The notes: generated by a model not told the origin, from the sequence alone. Positions 26,891 to 35,629 are shown, numbered from the stretch's first letter. The stretch is DNA of 64,000 bases from Spirochaetaceae bacterium (GCA_002730875.1 PCBI01000016.1:160633-224632); one strand, 5' to 3'. Translations and numbers: made by a program.

Positions 26891-29083
26891 TTACTCCCTT
26901 AATCTTCGGAATTCCACCCTTCGATTTACAGCCCCTTTTACAGCATCTTCTGCCTGTACAATAGGACGTAAATAACTGAAACCTTTTATGATCATTCTGT
27001 CCGCCGCTATACCCAGATCCAGAAGGGCCTTTTGTACCGCCCGGGCCCGTTCTCTGGAAAGCATCAGGTTGTATTCATAGGCTCGATCTTCGGGACCACG
27101 ATAGGTGCGGTCGGCATGACCCTGAACTTCAATCTTCATATCCGGGTTTTTCTTGAGCACCCGGGCAATATTCTGTATCTTTTTCAACTCGGCCGGGCGG
27201 ATGCTGGATTCGTTGAGCGCAAAGAGTATGCGCACATTGTCCACGCAAGCCGGCTGCAATGTTTCGCAGGGATCGGTGCCGTCCGATTTAAGTTCAATTC
27301 GAATGCGTTCCAGCCCCTCTTCTTGAAAACGCTGCCGCTTCATCACATATCCCGGGGATCGGGCTTCTATTTCGAATTCCTGGCCGGGCTTCGCCGTGAT
27401 GACGAACTCCCCTTTTTCATCAACATTGGGTACCTGATCCACGTCATTACCCAGAAACTTGCGAATGGTAGATGCCGGCAGGGCCAGCCCCGTATCTGCA
27501 TCCACAACAACTCCAGGGATAATGCGTCCTTCTTCACCGGTATCCGGACCGTCCGGGCGGATGGGCTCAAGAAAAACGATTCGCTCATCGGTGCGTCCGG
27601 AAGGAATGGAGCCCCGATAGTCCAGCTGAATCTCCGCAGGTTCATAGCCGGGGGCGCTGATCTCTACCTGGTAAACTCGGCCGGAGTAAAGCTCTACTTC
27701 GAATTGATTGGAAACGGTAAGTCCGTCGGTTTTCACAGTCTTGCGCGAACTCATTACTATGGTTCGCTCTTCAAACTGAATCTTGATAGTAGCATCCAAA
27801 CCCAGCGGCAACTTGCTGGATGCATCCATAATCTTGCCGGTAAGAAGTATCTTCACCGAATCCAACAGATTGTCCGGAGTAGCCATTCTATACAGATCAA
27901 ATCCGCCCATGGCCAGAGCATCCATGCGATCGCTGGCAAAGTATAACCACAAACCGTCGGAAGTCAAAACCAGGGATTCGTCGTCGCGTTCGCTGTTGAT
28001 GGGTCTTCCCAGATTCTCAGGCTTTTCCCAGTCGTAGCCACTGAAACGGCTGTAATATAGATCAAAATGACCCAATCCCCCGGGCCGGTTTGAGGCAAAG
28101 ACCAGCCTGGAACCGCCGTAGCTCAAATGCGGTGTGATTTCATCGTAGCGAGTATTGATGTCCGGACCCAGATTTACCGGCGCCGACCACAAACCGGTTT
28201 TCAGATCGCGTTGCGTATAATAGAGATCGTTTCCGCCGTAGCCTCCCGGTCGGTCGGAAACAAAATACATTCGGCTTCCGTCCGGAGTAACGAATGCCAT
28301 TCGATCGTTGTAATCGCTGTTGATTTCGTTTATGTGTCGCACTTCGGACCAGCGGTCGTCACGGAAGCGGGCATAGTAGATGTTCGTTTTGGCAAATCCG
28401 TCACGAGCAAGCTTTCCATCTTTTCCCAGCAGTCTGTGCGAGGTGAAGTAGATCTCCACCGGCCGGCCATCTCTATACAGTATGCAGGGATGGCCGTCGA
28501 AGGCATCGCTGGACGGAGCAAAGAATCCGTCCGTGTCGGCGAACAAGATTCGCATGGTGTCGGTAGGGTCACGATCCTGGTATGGAAAGCGCAGCTCCAG
28601 GGGCACGGAATATTCCGCCGGCCCTGCTCGATCCCTGAAATTACGATTGAAGCTATACCACAGACTGTGTCCTTCCGTGGGTCCTGGTCTTTCGGACTGG
28701 AAGATAATGTATTTTCCGTCTTCTACAATAAAGGGAGCGTAATCGGCCCCGGGCGCATTGAGCGTATTAAGATTCTGAGGAACCTCATCATCGGGAAGCT
28801 CCCGCATCTGGTTGCGATAAGCCGAAGTGTCCGGATTTCCAGAACCGTCCCTGGAAGACAGGATGGAATCCACGGAGTTCAGTCGGGAAGACCGGTCATC
28901 GGCTCCGGGCTGATTATCGTTAGCGCCGGTTCCGTTACCGTTTAGAGTTTCACTGCCTGGCTGTTTCGAGTTTGCCGGATTCGGCTGCGGATTCTCCGCC
29001 CAGGACGGAGTCCACATACTTGCGGCGATCGTCAAACATAGCGTCCAGATTGCGGGCCGAGTCCGGAACAAAGCCGTAGACAT
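26891..29083 (-). CDS. OmpA-family protein with PD40 beta-propeller
   Basis: 730 residues from ATG 29083, chosen because it opens a signal peptide (AIWTLCLTIAASMWTPSWA|EN). Order: Asn/Pro/Gly-rich linker (~32-110), PD40/TolB-like propeller repeats (~120-400; e.g. MYFVSDRPGGYGGNDLYY, LVFASNRPGGLGHFDLYY), two carboxypeptidase-regulatory-like beta domains (~410-600), and a C-terminal OmpA peptidoglycan-binding domain (VQGHADRT, RERARAVQKAL, NRRVEFRRL). It probably tethers the outer membrane to peptidoglycan. The start lies 134 bp inside the upstream radical SAM gene. Confidence 0.87.
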   Translation of the reverse strand: MSTALFRTRPAIWTLCLTIAASMWTPSWAENPQPNPANSKQPGSETLNGNGTGANDNQPGADDRSSRLNSVDSILSSRDGSGNPDTSAYRNQMRELPDDEVPQNLNTLNAPGADYAPFIVEDGKYIIFQSERPGPTEGHSLWYSFNRNFRDRAGPAEYSVPLELRFPYQDRDPTDTMRILFADTDGFFAPSSDAFDGHPCILYRDGRPVEIYFTSHRLLGKDGKLARDGFAKTNIYYARFRDDRWSEVRHINEINSDYNDRMAFVTPDGSRMYFVSDRPGGYGGNDLYYTQRDLKTGLWSAPVNLGPDINTRYDEITPHLSYGGSRLVFASNRPGGLGHFDLYYSRFSGYDWEKPENLGRPINSERDDESLVLTSDGLWLYFASDRMDALAMGGFDLYRMATPDNLLDSVKILLTGKIMDASSKLPLGLDATIKIQFEERTIVMSSRKTVKTDGLTVSNQFEVELYSGRVYQVEISAPGYEPAEIQLDYRGSIPSGRTDERIVFLEPIRPDGPDTGEEGRIIPGVVVDADTGLALPASTIRKFLGNDVDQVPNVDEKGEFVITAKPGQEFEIEARSPGYVMKRQRFQEEGLERIRIELKSDGTDPCETLQPACVDNVRILFALNESSIRPAELKKIQNIARVLKKNPDMKIEVQGHADRTYRGPEDRAYEYNLMLSRERARAVQKALLDLGIAADRMIIKGFSYLRPIVQAEDAVKGAVNRRVEFRRLRE

Positions 29084-30110
29084 TCTGCCAGGAAGACCTG
29101 GTTTCCATGCAAAGATAGTGAAATAGACGGGGATCCCGCGATACAATTTTTTCCCGGACGGATGCATACATTTTCTGCCTTATCGTCTTAAAATAACGGT
29201 ACTTACCGTCCGGTCCTTGAATCATTTCTTCTTTAGTAAGTTCATCTTCGGCAAACCTGGACTGCATCACCTCTTTTTGTCCCGGTGAATACCGAAAACT
29301 ACCAATAGAAATCCAGGCGATTCGGTCCGTATCTACTGTATCGCAGATCCGATCGATGAGATCGTGGTATTCCTGCTCCCAGTTCTCATAGTAGATTAGC
29401 GGATCCAGATGAAAAGCCAGCTTATAGCCCGCGTTCTGTGCTTTCACCGCCGCTTCCAATCGCTCATCCAGATTGGCTGTATCGTCTTCCACGGCATCTA
29501 TCACTGCCGGGGGATTCACGGACCAGGCCATCACCGTATGTCCGTTGTGTCGGGCGTCCAGCAACGTATCCACGTTAGATGACTTGGTTTTCAGCTCCAG
29601 GGTGGCATTCTCAATGTCGGCAAAATGCTCCACCAGGATGCGTGAAAGTCCGGTGATAGGCTCCAGGGCCAGGGAGTCCGTGTATTCGCCGGTTCCGATG
29701 CGGAAATGGAATTTCTTGCCTTTGATTTTGCGGTCCACCTCGGCAAACATGTCTTCCAGATTGCCAAAAAGCGTCATCAAAGGATGATTCATGAAGTTCT
29801 GAAGGTAGCAATAATGACAGTCGTAGAGACAACCAACCCCAAAGTTGATCACGAAATACTGGCAGCACACCATACCGTCGGACCCGGGGCAGGAAGAAAC
29901 GAAGCGCCCGGGAAAGGGATAGATGAGCAGTGAATCCTTCTCAAGAATCTGGCCCTGCTTCTGATAATGATCCAGCACCTCGCGATAGTTGTCCACAGTC
30001 TCGATTGTAACGTCGCGCCCTGCCAGACGTTGCCGGATGCTATTGGCAAGCAGGCCATCGTTCAGGGATTTATCTATGTAGACGTGTTTTACGTCCTCGG
30101 GGCTACGCAT
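28950..30110 (-). CDS. Spore-photoproduct-lyase-like radical SAM protein
   Basis: 386 residues from ATG 30110; ATGs at 30134 and 30191 are possible. The cluster motif CLYDCHYCYL (Cx3Cx2C) and the surrounding NFGVGCLYDCHYCYLQNFMN match the SPL family, which repairs UV thymine dimers in spores. The region where B. subtilis SPL carries its hydrogen-donor cysteine reads FHFRIGTGEYTDSLALE here and has no Cys, so repair of spore photoproduct is doubtful. Spirochetes do not sporulate. The last 134 bp also encode the OmpA-like signal peptide in another frame. Confidence 0.8.
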   Translation of the reverse strand: MRSPEDVKHVYIDKSLNDGLLANSIRQRLAGRDVTIETVDNYREVLDHYQKQGQILEKDSLLIYPFPGRFVSSCPGSDGMVCCQYFVINFGVGCLYDCHYCYLQNFMNHPLMTLFGNLEDMFAEVDRKIKGKKFHFRIGTGEYTDSLALEPITGLSRILVEHFADIENATLELKTKSSNVDTLLDARHNGHTVMAWSVNPPAVIDAVEDDTANLDERLEAAVKAQNAGYKLAFHLDPLIYYENWEQEYHDLIDRICDTVDTDRIAWISIGSFRYSPGQKEVMQSRFAEDELTKEEMIQGPDGKYRYFKTIRQKMYASVREKIVSRDPRLFHYLCMETRSSWQNVYGFVPDSARNLDAMFDDRRKYVDSVLGGESAAESGKLETARQ

Positions 30111-30220
30111 ACTGCAAGAAAATGGGCGGGCCATGTCCGGGCAAGTATTAAGATACAGGCCCGGTCTCGGCCCCGACTCTGGTAAGCGCAATGGCTACCC
30201 GCCCAGATCCGTCCCTTGCT

Positions 30221-30685
30221 TCAGAAACCAAAGGCTTCCAGAAAATGCTCGGGAAACGTGATGGGCCGGCCCCGATTGAAATCCATAAAGATGCCCTGAA
30301 ACCTGGCTTCGCAGGCCAGACGATCGTCCGAAAGTCGATACATTTCCTGCCGCACCACTCCCCTGGAACGATTCGTAGATTCCATCCAGGTTAGAATTCT
30401 AAGTTGTTCCGGATGCTCCACCGGGCTCTTATACTTCAAGCTGGCCTCGTAGATGACAGGCCCCTGATTGAGTTCCCGCATACGGGCCACTCCCAGGCCT
30501 GCCCCATCAAAAGCCTGCATCCTGGCCTCATCCAGATAACTCTGAAACCGGCCATTGTTCAGGTGACCGTTCGCATCCATATCACACCAGAGTAGCGGTA
30601 GTTCCGTGCAAAACACTCCTACTTCTTCCATTTTCGCCAGACCCGGGGGTAACTCGCGCTCCACTTTCTCTTTAACAACTGCCAT
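30221..30685 (-). CDS. Acyl-CoA thioesterase, hotdog fold (4HBT type)
   Basis: 154 residues, normal for the fold. The 4-hydroxybenzoyl-CoA thioesterase-type motif WCDMDANGHLNNGRFQSYLDEAR (the Asp-x-x-Gly-His-x-Asn pattern, ~35-57) is clear, with a later RGVVRQEMYRLSDDRLACEA strand region. It hydrolyses an acyl-CoA of unknown chain. AGGAG lies before the start. It is divergent from a TetR regulator, and one of two matching operators lies 66 bp upstream, so repression by that TetR is likely. Confidence 0.9.
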   Translation of the reverse strand: MAVVKEKVERELPPGLAKMEEVGVFCTELPLLWCDMDANGHLNNGRFQSYLDEARMQAFDGAGLGVARMRELNQGPVIYEASLKYKSPVEHPEQLRILTWMESTNRSRGVVRQEMYRLSDDRLACEARFQGIFMDFNRGRPITFPEHFLEAFGF

Positions 30686-30750
30686 ACATTTCTCCTCTGG
30701 TCGTCCCGGGAGTCCACCGACTCGAAATTGCCCGGGCCCCGAATTATCCC

Positions 30751-30764
30751 ACAGACCAGTCTGT
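30751..30764. promoter_or_regulatory. TetR operator copy 1
   Basis: Inverted repeat ACAGAC-CA-GTCTGT in the 170-bp divergent region, 66 bp from the thioesterase start. It is identical in both arms to the copy at 30816-30829; the centres are 65 bp apart, close to six helical turns. Binding by the adjacent TetR is inferred. Confidence 0.65.
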
Positions 30765-30815
30765 CTGCCATGGCCGACTCAACCATACCCGAAACACGGA
30801 AAAGCACTTGACCAG

Positions 30816-30829
30816 ACAGACTTGTCTGT
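30816..30829. promoter_or_regulatory. TetR operator copy 2
   Basis: Inverted repeat ACAGAC-TT-GTCTGT, 26 bp before the TetR start. A -35-like TTGACC (30808-30813) stands just before it, so the operator covers the promoter spacer of the TetR gene, as expected for autorepression. Confidence 0.7.
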
Positions 30830-30855
30830 TTTGATTCTACAACAAAGGAAAGTGG

Positions 30856-31470
30856 ATGGCAACAAGCAAGAAAAAAAAAGCCGGCAACAAGGCCGACCAG
30901 GATGCACGCTCTCGAATCCTGGAGCGATCCGTGGATCTATTCTATTATCAGGGCGTCCATGCCACTGGAATCAATCAGATCATTCGCGAGGCAGCAGTGG
31001 CCAAAGACACTCTGTACCGCCTCTTTCCTTCGAAGGATCGTCTCATTGAAGAATCTCTTATCATCTGGGGGCGAAGACTGGTAGTCCTCTGGGAGAGAAA
31101 GCTCAAGGGCGCCGGCAATCCGGAGGAATTATTCAGAAACTGGATCAAACTGGAGAAGGATTCGCTACGCAAATTGCCGGGCTACAACGGTTGTCCGGTC
31201 GCTACGATCATGATGGAATTGGGACGCAACGGTTCGAAAGGGCTCCGCAAAGCGGCCTCCGAGATTGAAAACAAATGGCAAAGCTTTCTGGCTTCCGAGT
31301 TCGCCCGGTTTCAAAAGGAAGGCAGCCTGGACCCATCAGCGGATGCTTACCTTCTGGCCCGACAAACATTGACGGTATATCAGGGAGGACTCACCATGTG
31401 GCGAATCTCGGACGATGCAAATTATATGGCCGAAATGGAAAGTTCATTCCTGAAGCTGATTCGCCGCTGA
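30856..31470 (+). CDS. TetR-family transcriptional regulator
   Basis: 204 residues; AAAGGAAAG about six bases before the ATG. A lysine-rich N-terminal extension (MATSKKKKAGNK) precedes the TetR helix-turn-helix (ILERSVDLFYYQGVHATGIN, then AVAKDTLYRLFPSKDRLI). The C-terminal ligand domain (~75-204) contains NGCPVATIMMELG, reminiscent of the AcrR/YxaF-type regulators. Two matched operators in the shared promoter region point to control of itself and of the divergent thioesterase. Confidence 0.92.
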   Translation: MATSKKKKAGNKADQDARSRILERSVDLFYYQGVHATGINQIIREAAVAKDTLYRLFPSKDRLIEESLIIWGRRLVVLWERKLKGAGNPEELFRNWIKLEKDSLRKLPGYNGCPVATIMMELGRNGSKGLRKAASEIENKWQSFLASEFARFQKEGSLDPSADAYLLARQTLTVYQGGLTMWRISDDANYMAEMESSFLKLIRR

Positions 31471-31563
31471 TACCTGGCTACGGTTCGGATCGCGACCTGC
31501 TCACCAGCAATCCAGGATCGCACATGCGGCGGCAACCTCCTTTCCCGCCACAAGAATTCCGAA

Positions 31564-32592
31564 TCAGACGTCGGCTTTCGCCAACGCACTGGAGCGGTTT
31601 GCATCCAGCGAAAAGACATCTGCCAGCAGTTCATAGGAACGCTTCCTGTCGTCAAAGTCATAGGCCATCATCATGCAGATTACTTCATCCAGGTCATATT
31701 CCGATGCATACCGCTCTAGCTGCTCTTTCACCCGATCCGGAGTACCGGACACATACTTTCCTTTCTGCATCTCCACAAAGGCTCGTTCCTTGAGATTGAA
31801 CTCATGGCTGGCAGCCTCCTGGATAGAAGGCAGAGGCTGAAACCTGCCGTACATTGCCAGACTCACAAATACCATCTGAATACATTTTTCCAACAAGGCG
31901 GCTTTCTCTTCGGAATCGGAGCAGATGACGAAAAGTCCCATGGAAACCCTGGACTCGGGAAACGTTCCGGATGGTGAAAACTCCTTTCTGTACCGTTCCA
32001 CGCCTTCGGTGCTTTGTATTTCCTGAATGAAGTGCGGCAGGGAGAGCCCCAGCCCCCATTTCGCCGCAAGGGTTGCGTTGGCACCGCCAGTGAGGATCCA
32101 TTGTTGCGGAATTGTATCGATGCGCGGGCAGGCCATAACCGGACCTCGCTGAGTCATGGCAGCATCGGCAAAAAATGCCTGTAGCTCTTCCACTTTGGCA
32201 GGGAAATTCTCTTCTTTGAAGTCGTTGGAAGGATTGAGCAGTTTCGCAGTATAAGGGTCTGTTCCGGCGGCGCGCCCGAGTCCGAGGTCGATCCTTCCAG
32301 GATACATGGCTTCCAGAAGGCGAAAACACTCGGCAACCTTCAACGAGCTATGATTGGGAAGCATAATGCCGCCGGCTCCTACTCGAATTCGCTTGGTAGA
32401 TTCCGCCACCTTGCCTATGAGGATCTCAGGCGTGGAACTTCCAATCATGGGCATATTATGATGCTCGGTAAGCCAGAATCGTTCGTAACCCAGATGGTCC
32501 GCCAGCCGCGCCAACTCCACGGTTTCTTGAATAGCCCCGGGAGCGTTGCCTCCGGCACGTATCATTGTCTGGTCTGCTATGCTTAGTTTCAT
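31564..32592 (-). CDS. Luciferase-like (LLM) flavin-dependent oxidoreductase
   Basis: 342 residues. The bacterial-luciferase-like TIM barrel is recognised from ELARLADHLGYERFWLTEHH, TPEILIGKVAESTKRIRVGAGG, MLPNHSSLKVAE and PGRIDLGLGRAAGTDP, the YhbW/MsnO8-like subgroup that uses FMNH2. Substrate unknown. It is convergent with the TetR gene and stands 124 bp after the lipoprotein gene at 32717. A flavin reductase-like gene two genes upstream could supply reduced flavin. Confidence 0.9.
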   Translation of the reverse strand: MKLSIADQTMIRAGGNAPGAIQETVELARLADHLGYERFWLTEHHNMPMIGSSTPEILIGKVAESTKRIRVGAGGIMLPNHSSLKVAECFRLLEAMYPGRIDLGLGRAAGTDPYTAKLLNPSNDFKEENFPAKVEELQAFFADAAMTQRGPVMACPRIDTIPQQWILTGGANATLAAKWGLGLSLPHFIQEIQSTEGVERYRKEFSPSGTFPESRVSMGLFVICSDSEEKAALLEKCIQMVFVSLAMYGRFQPLPSIQEAASHEFNLKERAFVEMQKGKYVSGTPDRVKEQLERYASEYDLDEVICMMMAYDFDDRKRSYELLADVFSLDANRSSALAKADV

Positions 32593-32716
32593 ATGTGTTT
32601 CTCGTTGAGCCGGAACCAGCGGAAGTGGGCTCCTATATCCTCAGATCTTTCGGCAGACAATCTTGTCAGGCATCCTACAATAAAAGAACGCAAGACTGCG
32701 AACGGCAATCCAAAGT

Positions 32717-33373
32717 CTACTGAAGCGAATGGAAGAACTCCAGGGTCGAATCAGATAGGCTCGGCTCGCGAAATTCCTCCACAGGCGCAGAGTATCGGAA
32801 CTGGAACCTCACAAGTCCGTATTCGAGTTTTCTGACATAAAAGCGCAGGTCCCCACGACGCAAGGTAATCGAATCAGGCGACTCGCGCTTCCGATCTACA
32901 ACGAAACGGCGATAAACAGAGGTATCGGTCTCTTCGGATTTGGTAAGTACAATACTTTGATCCTCTGTAGACGAAAGGGGCGATTGGACTTCTTTATAGT
33001 ATTCCCAGGCCTCCTGTATTTTCCCCGGCAGAGCCACGATAACTACGATGGATTCGATTACACCATCGTAATCCTTATCCTGTACATTATAATCCCCCAC
33101 TTGGATATTATAAAAAATGGAACACTGCGAAAGCCTGTAGTGCTGATCCATCCGCGTGGGAGCCCCGGTTGCCTCTTTATTGGAACGGTGAAATTCCCAT
33201 AGCTGTGCTTCGTAGTGATCGCAGGCATCTTCATAGCTGGTTGGCGCCGGGAGAGGAGCCGTCGAGCAGGCGCTCAGATACTGCAGGACGGCAAGACAGG
33301 TCAAGGCGATGAACACAGTTCGCTTCCTTCTCATCTTTGACGGACCGGGCATGATGTGAGATTGACTATTCAT
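32717..33373 (-). CDS. Predicted lipoprotein, unknown function
   Basis: 218 residues. A basic N-terminus and hydrophobic helix end in a spirochete-type lipobox LSAC (Cys36 in this start), predicting a lipid-anchored envelope protein. The mature part contains a polar region with a calcium-like or EF-hand-like stretch DKDYDGVIESIVV, which is not enough to assign binding. It begins five bases after the flavin-reductase-like gene stop, so it is probably co-translated; a later ATG (33334) could be the true start. Confidence 0.7.
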   Translation of the reverse strand: MNSQSHIMPGPSKMRRKRTVFIALTCLAVLQYLSACSTAPLPAPTSYEDACDHYEAQLWEFHRSNKEATGAPTRMDQHYRLSQCSIFYNIQVGDYNVQDKDYDGVIESIVVIVALPGKIQEAWEYYKEVQSPLSSTEDQSIVLTKSEETDTSVYRRFVVDRKRESPDSITLRRGDLRFYVRKLEYGLVRFQFRYSAPVEEFREPSLSDSTLEFFHSLQ

Positions 33374-33378
33374 TTTAT

Positions 33379-33996
33379 TTAGAGACGTACGTACGGCATT
33401 CTACGAATCGTAGCCGGAAGACTGTAGGTATCGGCGCCGCTAATTGTAACTACTTTCGCTTTTTCCAGATCCAGCGTCCCGTCAGACTGTTGAATTTCCT
33501 GGGGAAAGCGAATCTCCAGGATGCGGCCAACAATCAGTCGAGTACGATTTACCTTTAGCATGTGCTCTTCTTCAAACCTGAGGCCTACCTGAATACGACT
33601 CTCAGCGACGAACGGCGCCAACTGTCCTTCCCAGGTTTCCGGAGTTAGGCCGGTAGCTTCGAATTCGGACTGGCCGGCCGGGTACTTGCCCGACGTTTGA
33701 TGAGCCGGCTCGATCATATCCTCATGGATGTGGTTTATGGTGTAATGCCTGGTTTCCTTGATGTTTTCGTAGGTGTGGCGAGCCACAGTGGTGGGACGTA
33801 GCATAAAACCAAGGAGCGCCGGATCGCTACCCAGGTGGATCACGGAACTAAAGATAGCCAGATTGGGTACGCCCTGACTGTTGGCGGTAGCAATCAGGTT
33901 GGCGCTTTTGTAGCCAGACAGGGAGTTCACCAGGTTCAGACGGGGCACTTTGCCCAGTCGGGCCAATTCTGATTCTTTCAGTCTGAGCTTCTCCAT
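33379..33996 (-). CDS. Flavin reductase-like FMN-binding split-barrel protein
   Basis: 205 residues from ATG 33996; a TTG at 34017 would add seven. The fold is indicated by NLIATANSQGVPNLAIFSSV, LGFMLRPTTVARHTYENIKE and HYTINHIHEDM, as in the flavin reductase domain family that binds FMN non-covalently. It may reduce flavin or protect against oxidised cofactors. A short reading frame with a much stronger ribosome-binding site (34028-34072) precedes it, and the lipoprotein gene follows five bases after its stop. Confidence 0.82.
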   Translation of the reverse strand: MEKLRLKESELARLGKVPRLNLVNSLSGYKSANLIATANSQGVPNLAIFSSVIHLGSDPALLGFMLRPTTVARHTYENIKETRHYTINHIHEDMIEPAHQTSGKYPAGQSEFEATGLTPETWEGQLAPFVAESRIQVGLRFEEEHMLKVNRTRLIVGRILEIRFPQEIQQSDGTLDLEKAKVVTISGADTYSLPATIRRMPYVRL

Positions 33997-34027
33997 ATCT
34001 ACAAGTAAAAGGTTCAAGGGAGCGGAG

Positions 34028-34072
34028 TCACCAGGAATCCATATTTAATAGTTTTCTCAGAAAGGTGGCCAT
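34028..34072 (-). CDS. Possible 14-residue leader peptide
   Basis: A 15-codon frame, ATG to TGA, encoding MATFLRKLLNMDSW. It is preceded by a perfect AGGAGG four bases before the ATG, stronger than that of the following flavin reductase gene, whose ATG is 31 bp after the leader stop. It lies in an A+T-rich divergent promoter region. Codon statistics cannot decide for so short a frame; the Shine-Dalgarno sequence is the main support. Confidence 0.35.
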   Translation of the reverse strand: MATFLRKLLNMDSW

Positions 34073-34130
34073 AAAACCTCCTCAAAAAAAGTATACTGGT
34101 CAAATTGAGAAGAGGCTATAGAGTGCCAGG

Positions 34131-34589
34131 ATGCGATTCCATGGTTTGATTTTCACATGTGCGATTCTTTTCCACTGTGCAAGTCCGGACAACGGCGGCG
34201 GCCAGAAAGAGCCCGCTGCGGAAAAAGACGTTCCCGGAATCCCCATTGAATTACAAGAGGGCGTATCAAAAGACTACAAGTTTGCGGGGAGTTGCGAATT
34301 CCCGGAAGGCTACTGCACGCAGCTTTACAGTCCGGACGTGATCGATGCAGCTTCCATGCTGGTATTGATGGTGCGAAATACCTCCTGCCGACTGGTCCGA
34401 TCGGACGACGGAGAACCCCATTGCCAGGATCGCCCCCGAAAAGGACGGTGTTTACTGGATCCGGTAGAGCCCGGCGGATCCCCGGAGGGAACCCTGGTGC
34501 AAGTGGACATATACTACTCGGCTATTCCGGACAACAAAGAACAGCAGATCTGCAATGAACAGGGTACCTACTACCCTCCCCCGCGATAA
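34131..34589 (+). CDS. Small predicted lipoprotein, unknown function
   Basis: 152 residues with a short hydrophobic leader ending in FHCAS, a lipobox-like site at Cys16. The mature protein is polar, with six cysteines (e.g. AGSCEFPEGYCTQLY, RKGRCLLDP) that could form disulfides outside the cytoplasm. No family is recognised. It is divergent from the flavin reductase operon and convergent with the patatin gene, with an 8-bp hairpin after it. Confidence 0.65.
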   Translation: MRFHGLIFTCAILFHCASPDNGGGQKEPAAEKDVPGIPIELQEGVSKDYKFAGSCEFPEGYCTQLYSPDVIDAASMLVLMVRNTSCRLVRSDDGEPHCQDRPRKGRCLLDPVEPGGSPEGTLVQVDIYYSAIPDNKEQQICNEQGTYYPPPR

Positions 34590-34621
34590 CTCAGAGCCCT
34601 GGAGTTCAGAAAGAGAACAAA

Positions 34622-34662
34622 GGCCGAAAATCAGGTCCGGCAGGTCCGGTACTCTTTCGGCC
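34622..34662. repeat. Inverted repeat between convergent genes
   Basis: Perfect 8-bp arms GGCCGAAA and TTTCGGCC enclose a 25-base loop that holds two direct copies of CAGGTCCGG. It is placed between the lipoprotein stop and the patatin stop; a two-way 3'-end structure is likely, though no T-run is seen. Confidence 0.45.
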
Positions 34663-34678
34663 GGAATCCATCCCGGCG

Positions 34679-35620
34679 TCATGGCTTGAGAATGGAAGCG
34701 TTGTCCAGCGCGACTTTGCGACCCAGCTCGAAGTTCACCCCGCCTCGTCGCATTCTATGAGGTCCCAGGCGAGGAGTCTCTGTGCGAAACCAGAGCACCT
34801 TGACGCCTCGGGAGCGCGCCATCTCCAATCGTAGTCGGATTAGTTCATCGGATATGATTTCATGAGATCGTTCCAGCGCGCTTAGAAAGCTAAACTTTTC
34901 CGGTGCCGAGTCTGTGCCGCTACGATAAACGGTTTGATGATCCGGATTCAATCGTGCATCGCCACCGCCAGAATAGTATTCGTCTTTCCTGCTTGCTTTG
35001 CGCTCCTGCGAAACCGGAATCACCTGATGCACGATGATTCGACGAATGCGATCATTATCCAGCCAGTGTTCAAAAGGAATGGGATCCGCTATGCCGCCAT
35101 CCCAGTAAAGATCGCCGTTGATTCGCTGGGCCTGGAACAGTCCGGGCATGGCGCAGCTTGCCATAATGTATTCTCGGATCAGACCGCTGCGGGCCGTTTC
35201 GGTTCGGCCGGCAGATAGATTTGCCACGGAGAGTGAAAGAGTGGGATCGGTGCAGTCTTCGATTCGCCGATCGCCAATAAACTCCTTTAGCAGTGCCTGG
35301 ATCTTTCTTCCATCGAAGGCGCCTGTCACTCCCTTGCGATTCATCATCAATGCGGGCATGCGATAAGCTGCCTGCCATTCGACGAACACCTTTGATAGTC
35401 CAGGACTCAGAAACTGGCGGGCGATCTCTTCGGGTTCCATTCCCGCAGCATAGAGCCCGGCCACGAGAGCCCCGGCGGATGCGCCGGAAACATGGTGCGG
35501 ATGAACTTCCAGTTCATGCAACCCCTGGAGAAAACCTGCATGAGCATAGAAGCCGAAGTAGGACGAATTCAGGCAAAGGGCAGTATGGCCTTTCCGAAAG
35601 AACTTTAACCAGGAAAGCAC
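34679..35620 (-). CDS. Patatin-like phospholipase
   Basis: 313 residues. The Ser-Asp dyad is present: nucleophile motif GASAG in HHVSGASAGALVAGLYAAGM (~45) and DGGIADPIPFEHW (~194). A Gly/Asn-rich oxyanion segment is modified to NSSYFGFYAHAGF. Family members hydrolyse acyl esters of phospholipids. There is no signal peptide, so action at the inner face or after release is likely. It starts nine bases after the following lipoprotein gene stop (35630), so they are probably one transcript. Confidence 0.9.
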   Translation of the reverse strand: MLSWLKFFRKGHTALCLNSSYFGFYAHAGFLQGLHELEVHPHHVSGASAGALVAGLYAAGMEPEEIARQFLSPGLSKVFVEWQAAYRMPALMMNRKGVTGAFDGRKIQALLKEFIGDRRIEDCTDPTLSLSVANLSAGRTETARSGLIREYIMASCAMPGLFQAQRINGDLYWDGGIADPIPFEHWLDNDRIRRIIVHQVIPVSQERKASRKDEYYSGGGDARLNPDHQTVYRSGTDSAPEKFSFLSALERSHEIISDELIRLRLEMARSRGVKVLWFRTETPRLGPHRMRRGGVNFELGRKVALDNASILKP

Positions 35621-35629
35621 TCGAGTTTC

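Noticed and set aside
28127..28945. 272-codon frame antisense to the OmpA-like gene
   Set aside because: Shadow of the PD40 repeat region; amino-acid pattern is the complement of its codon bias.
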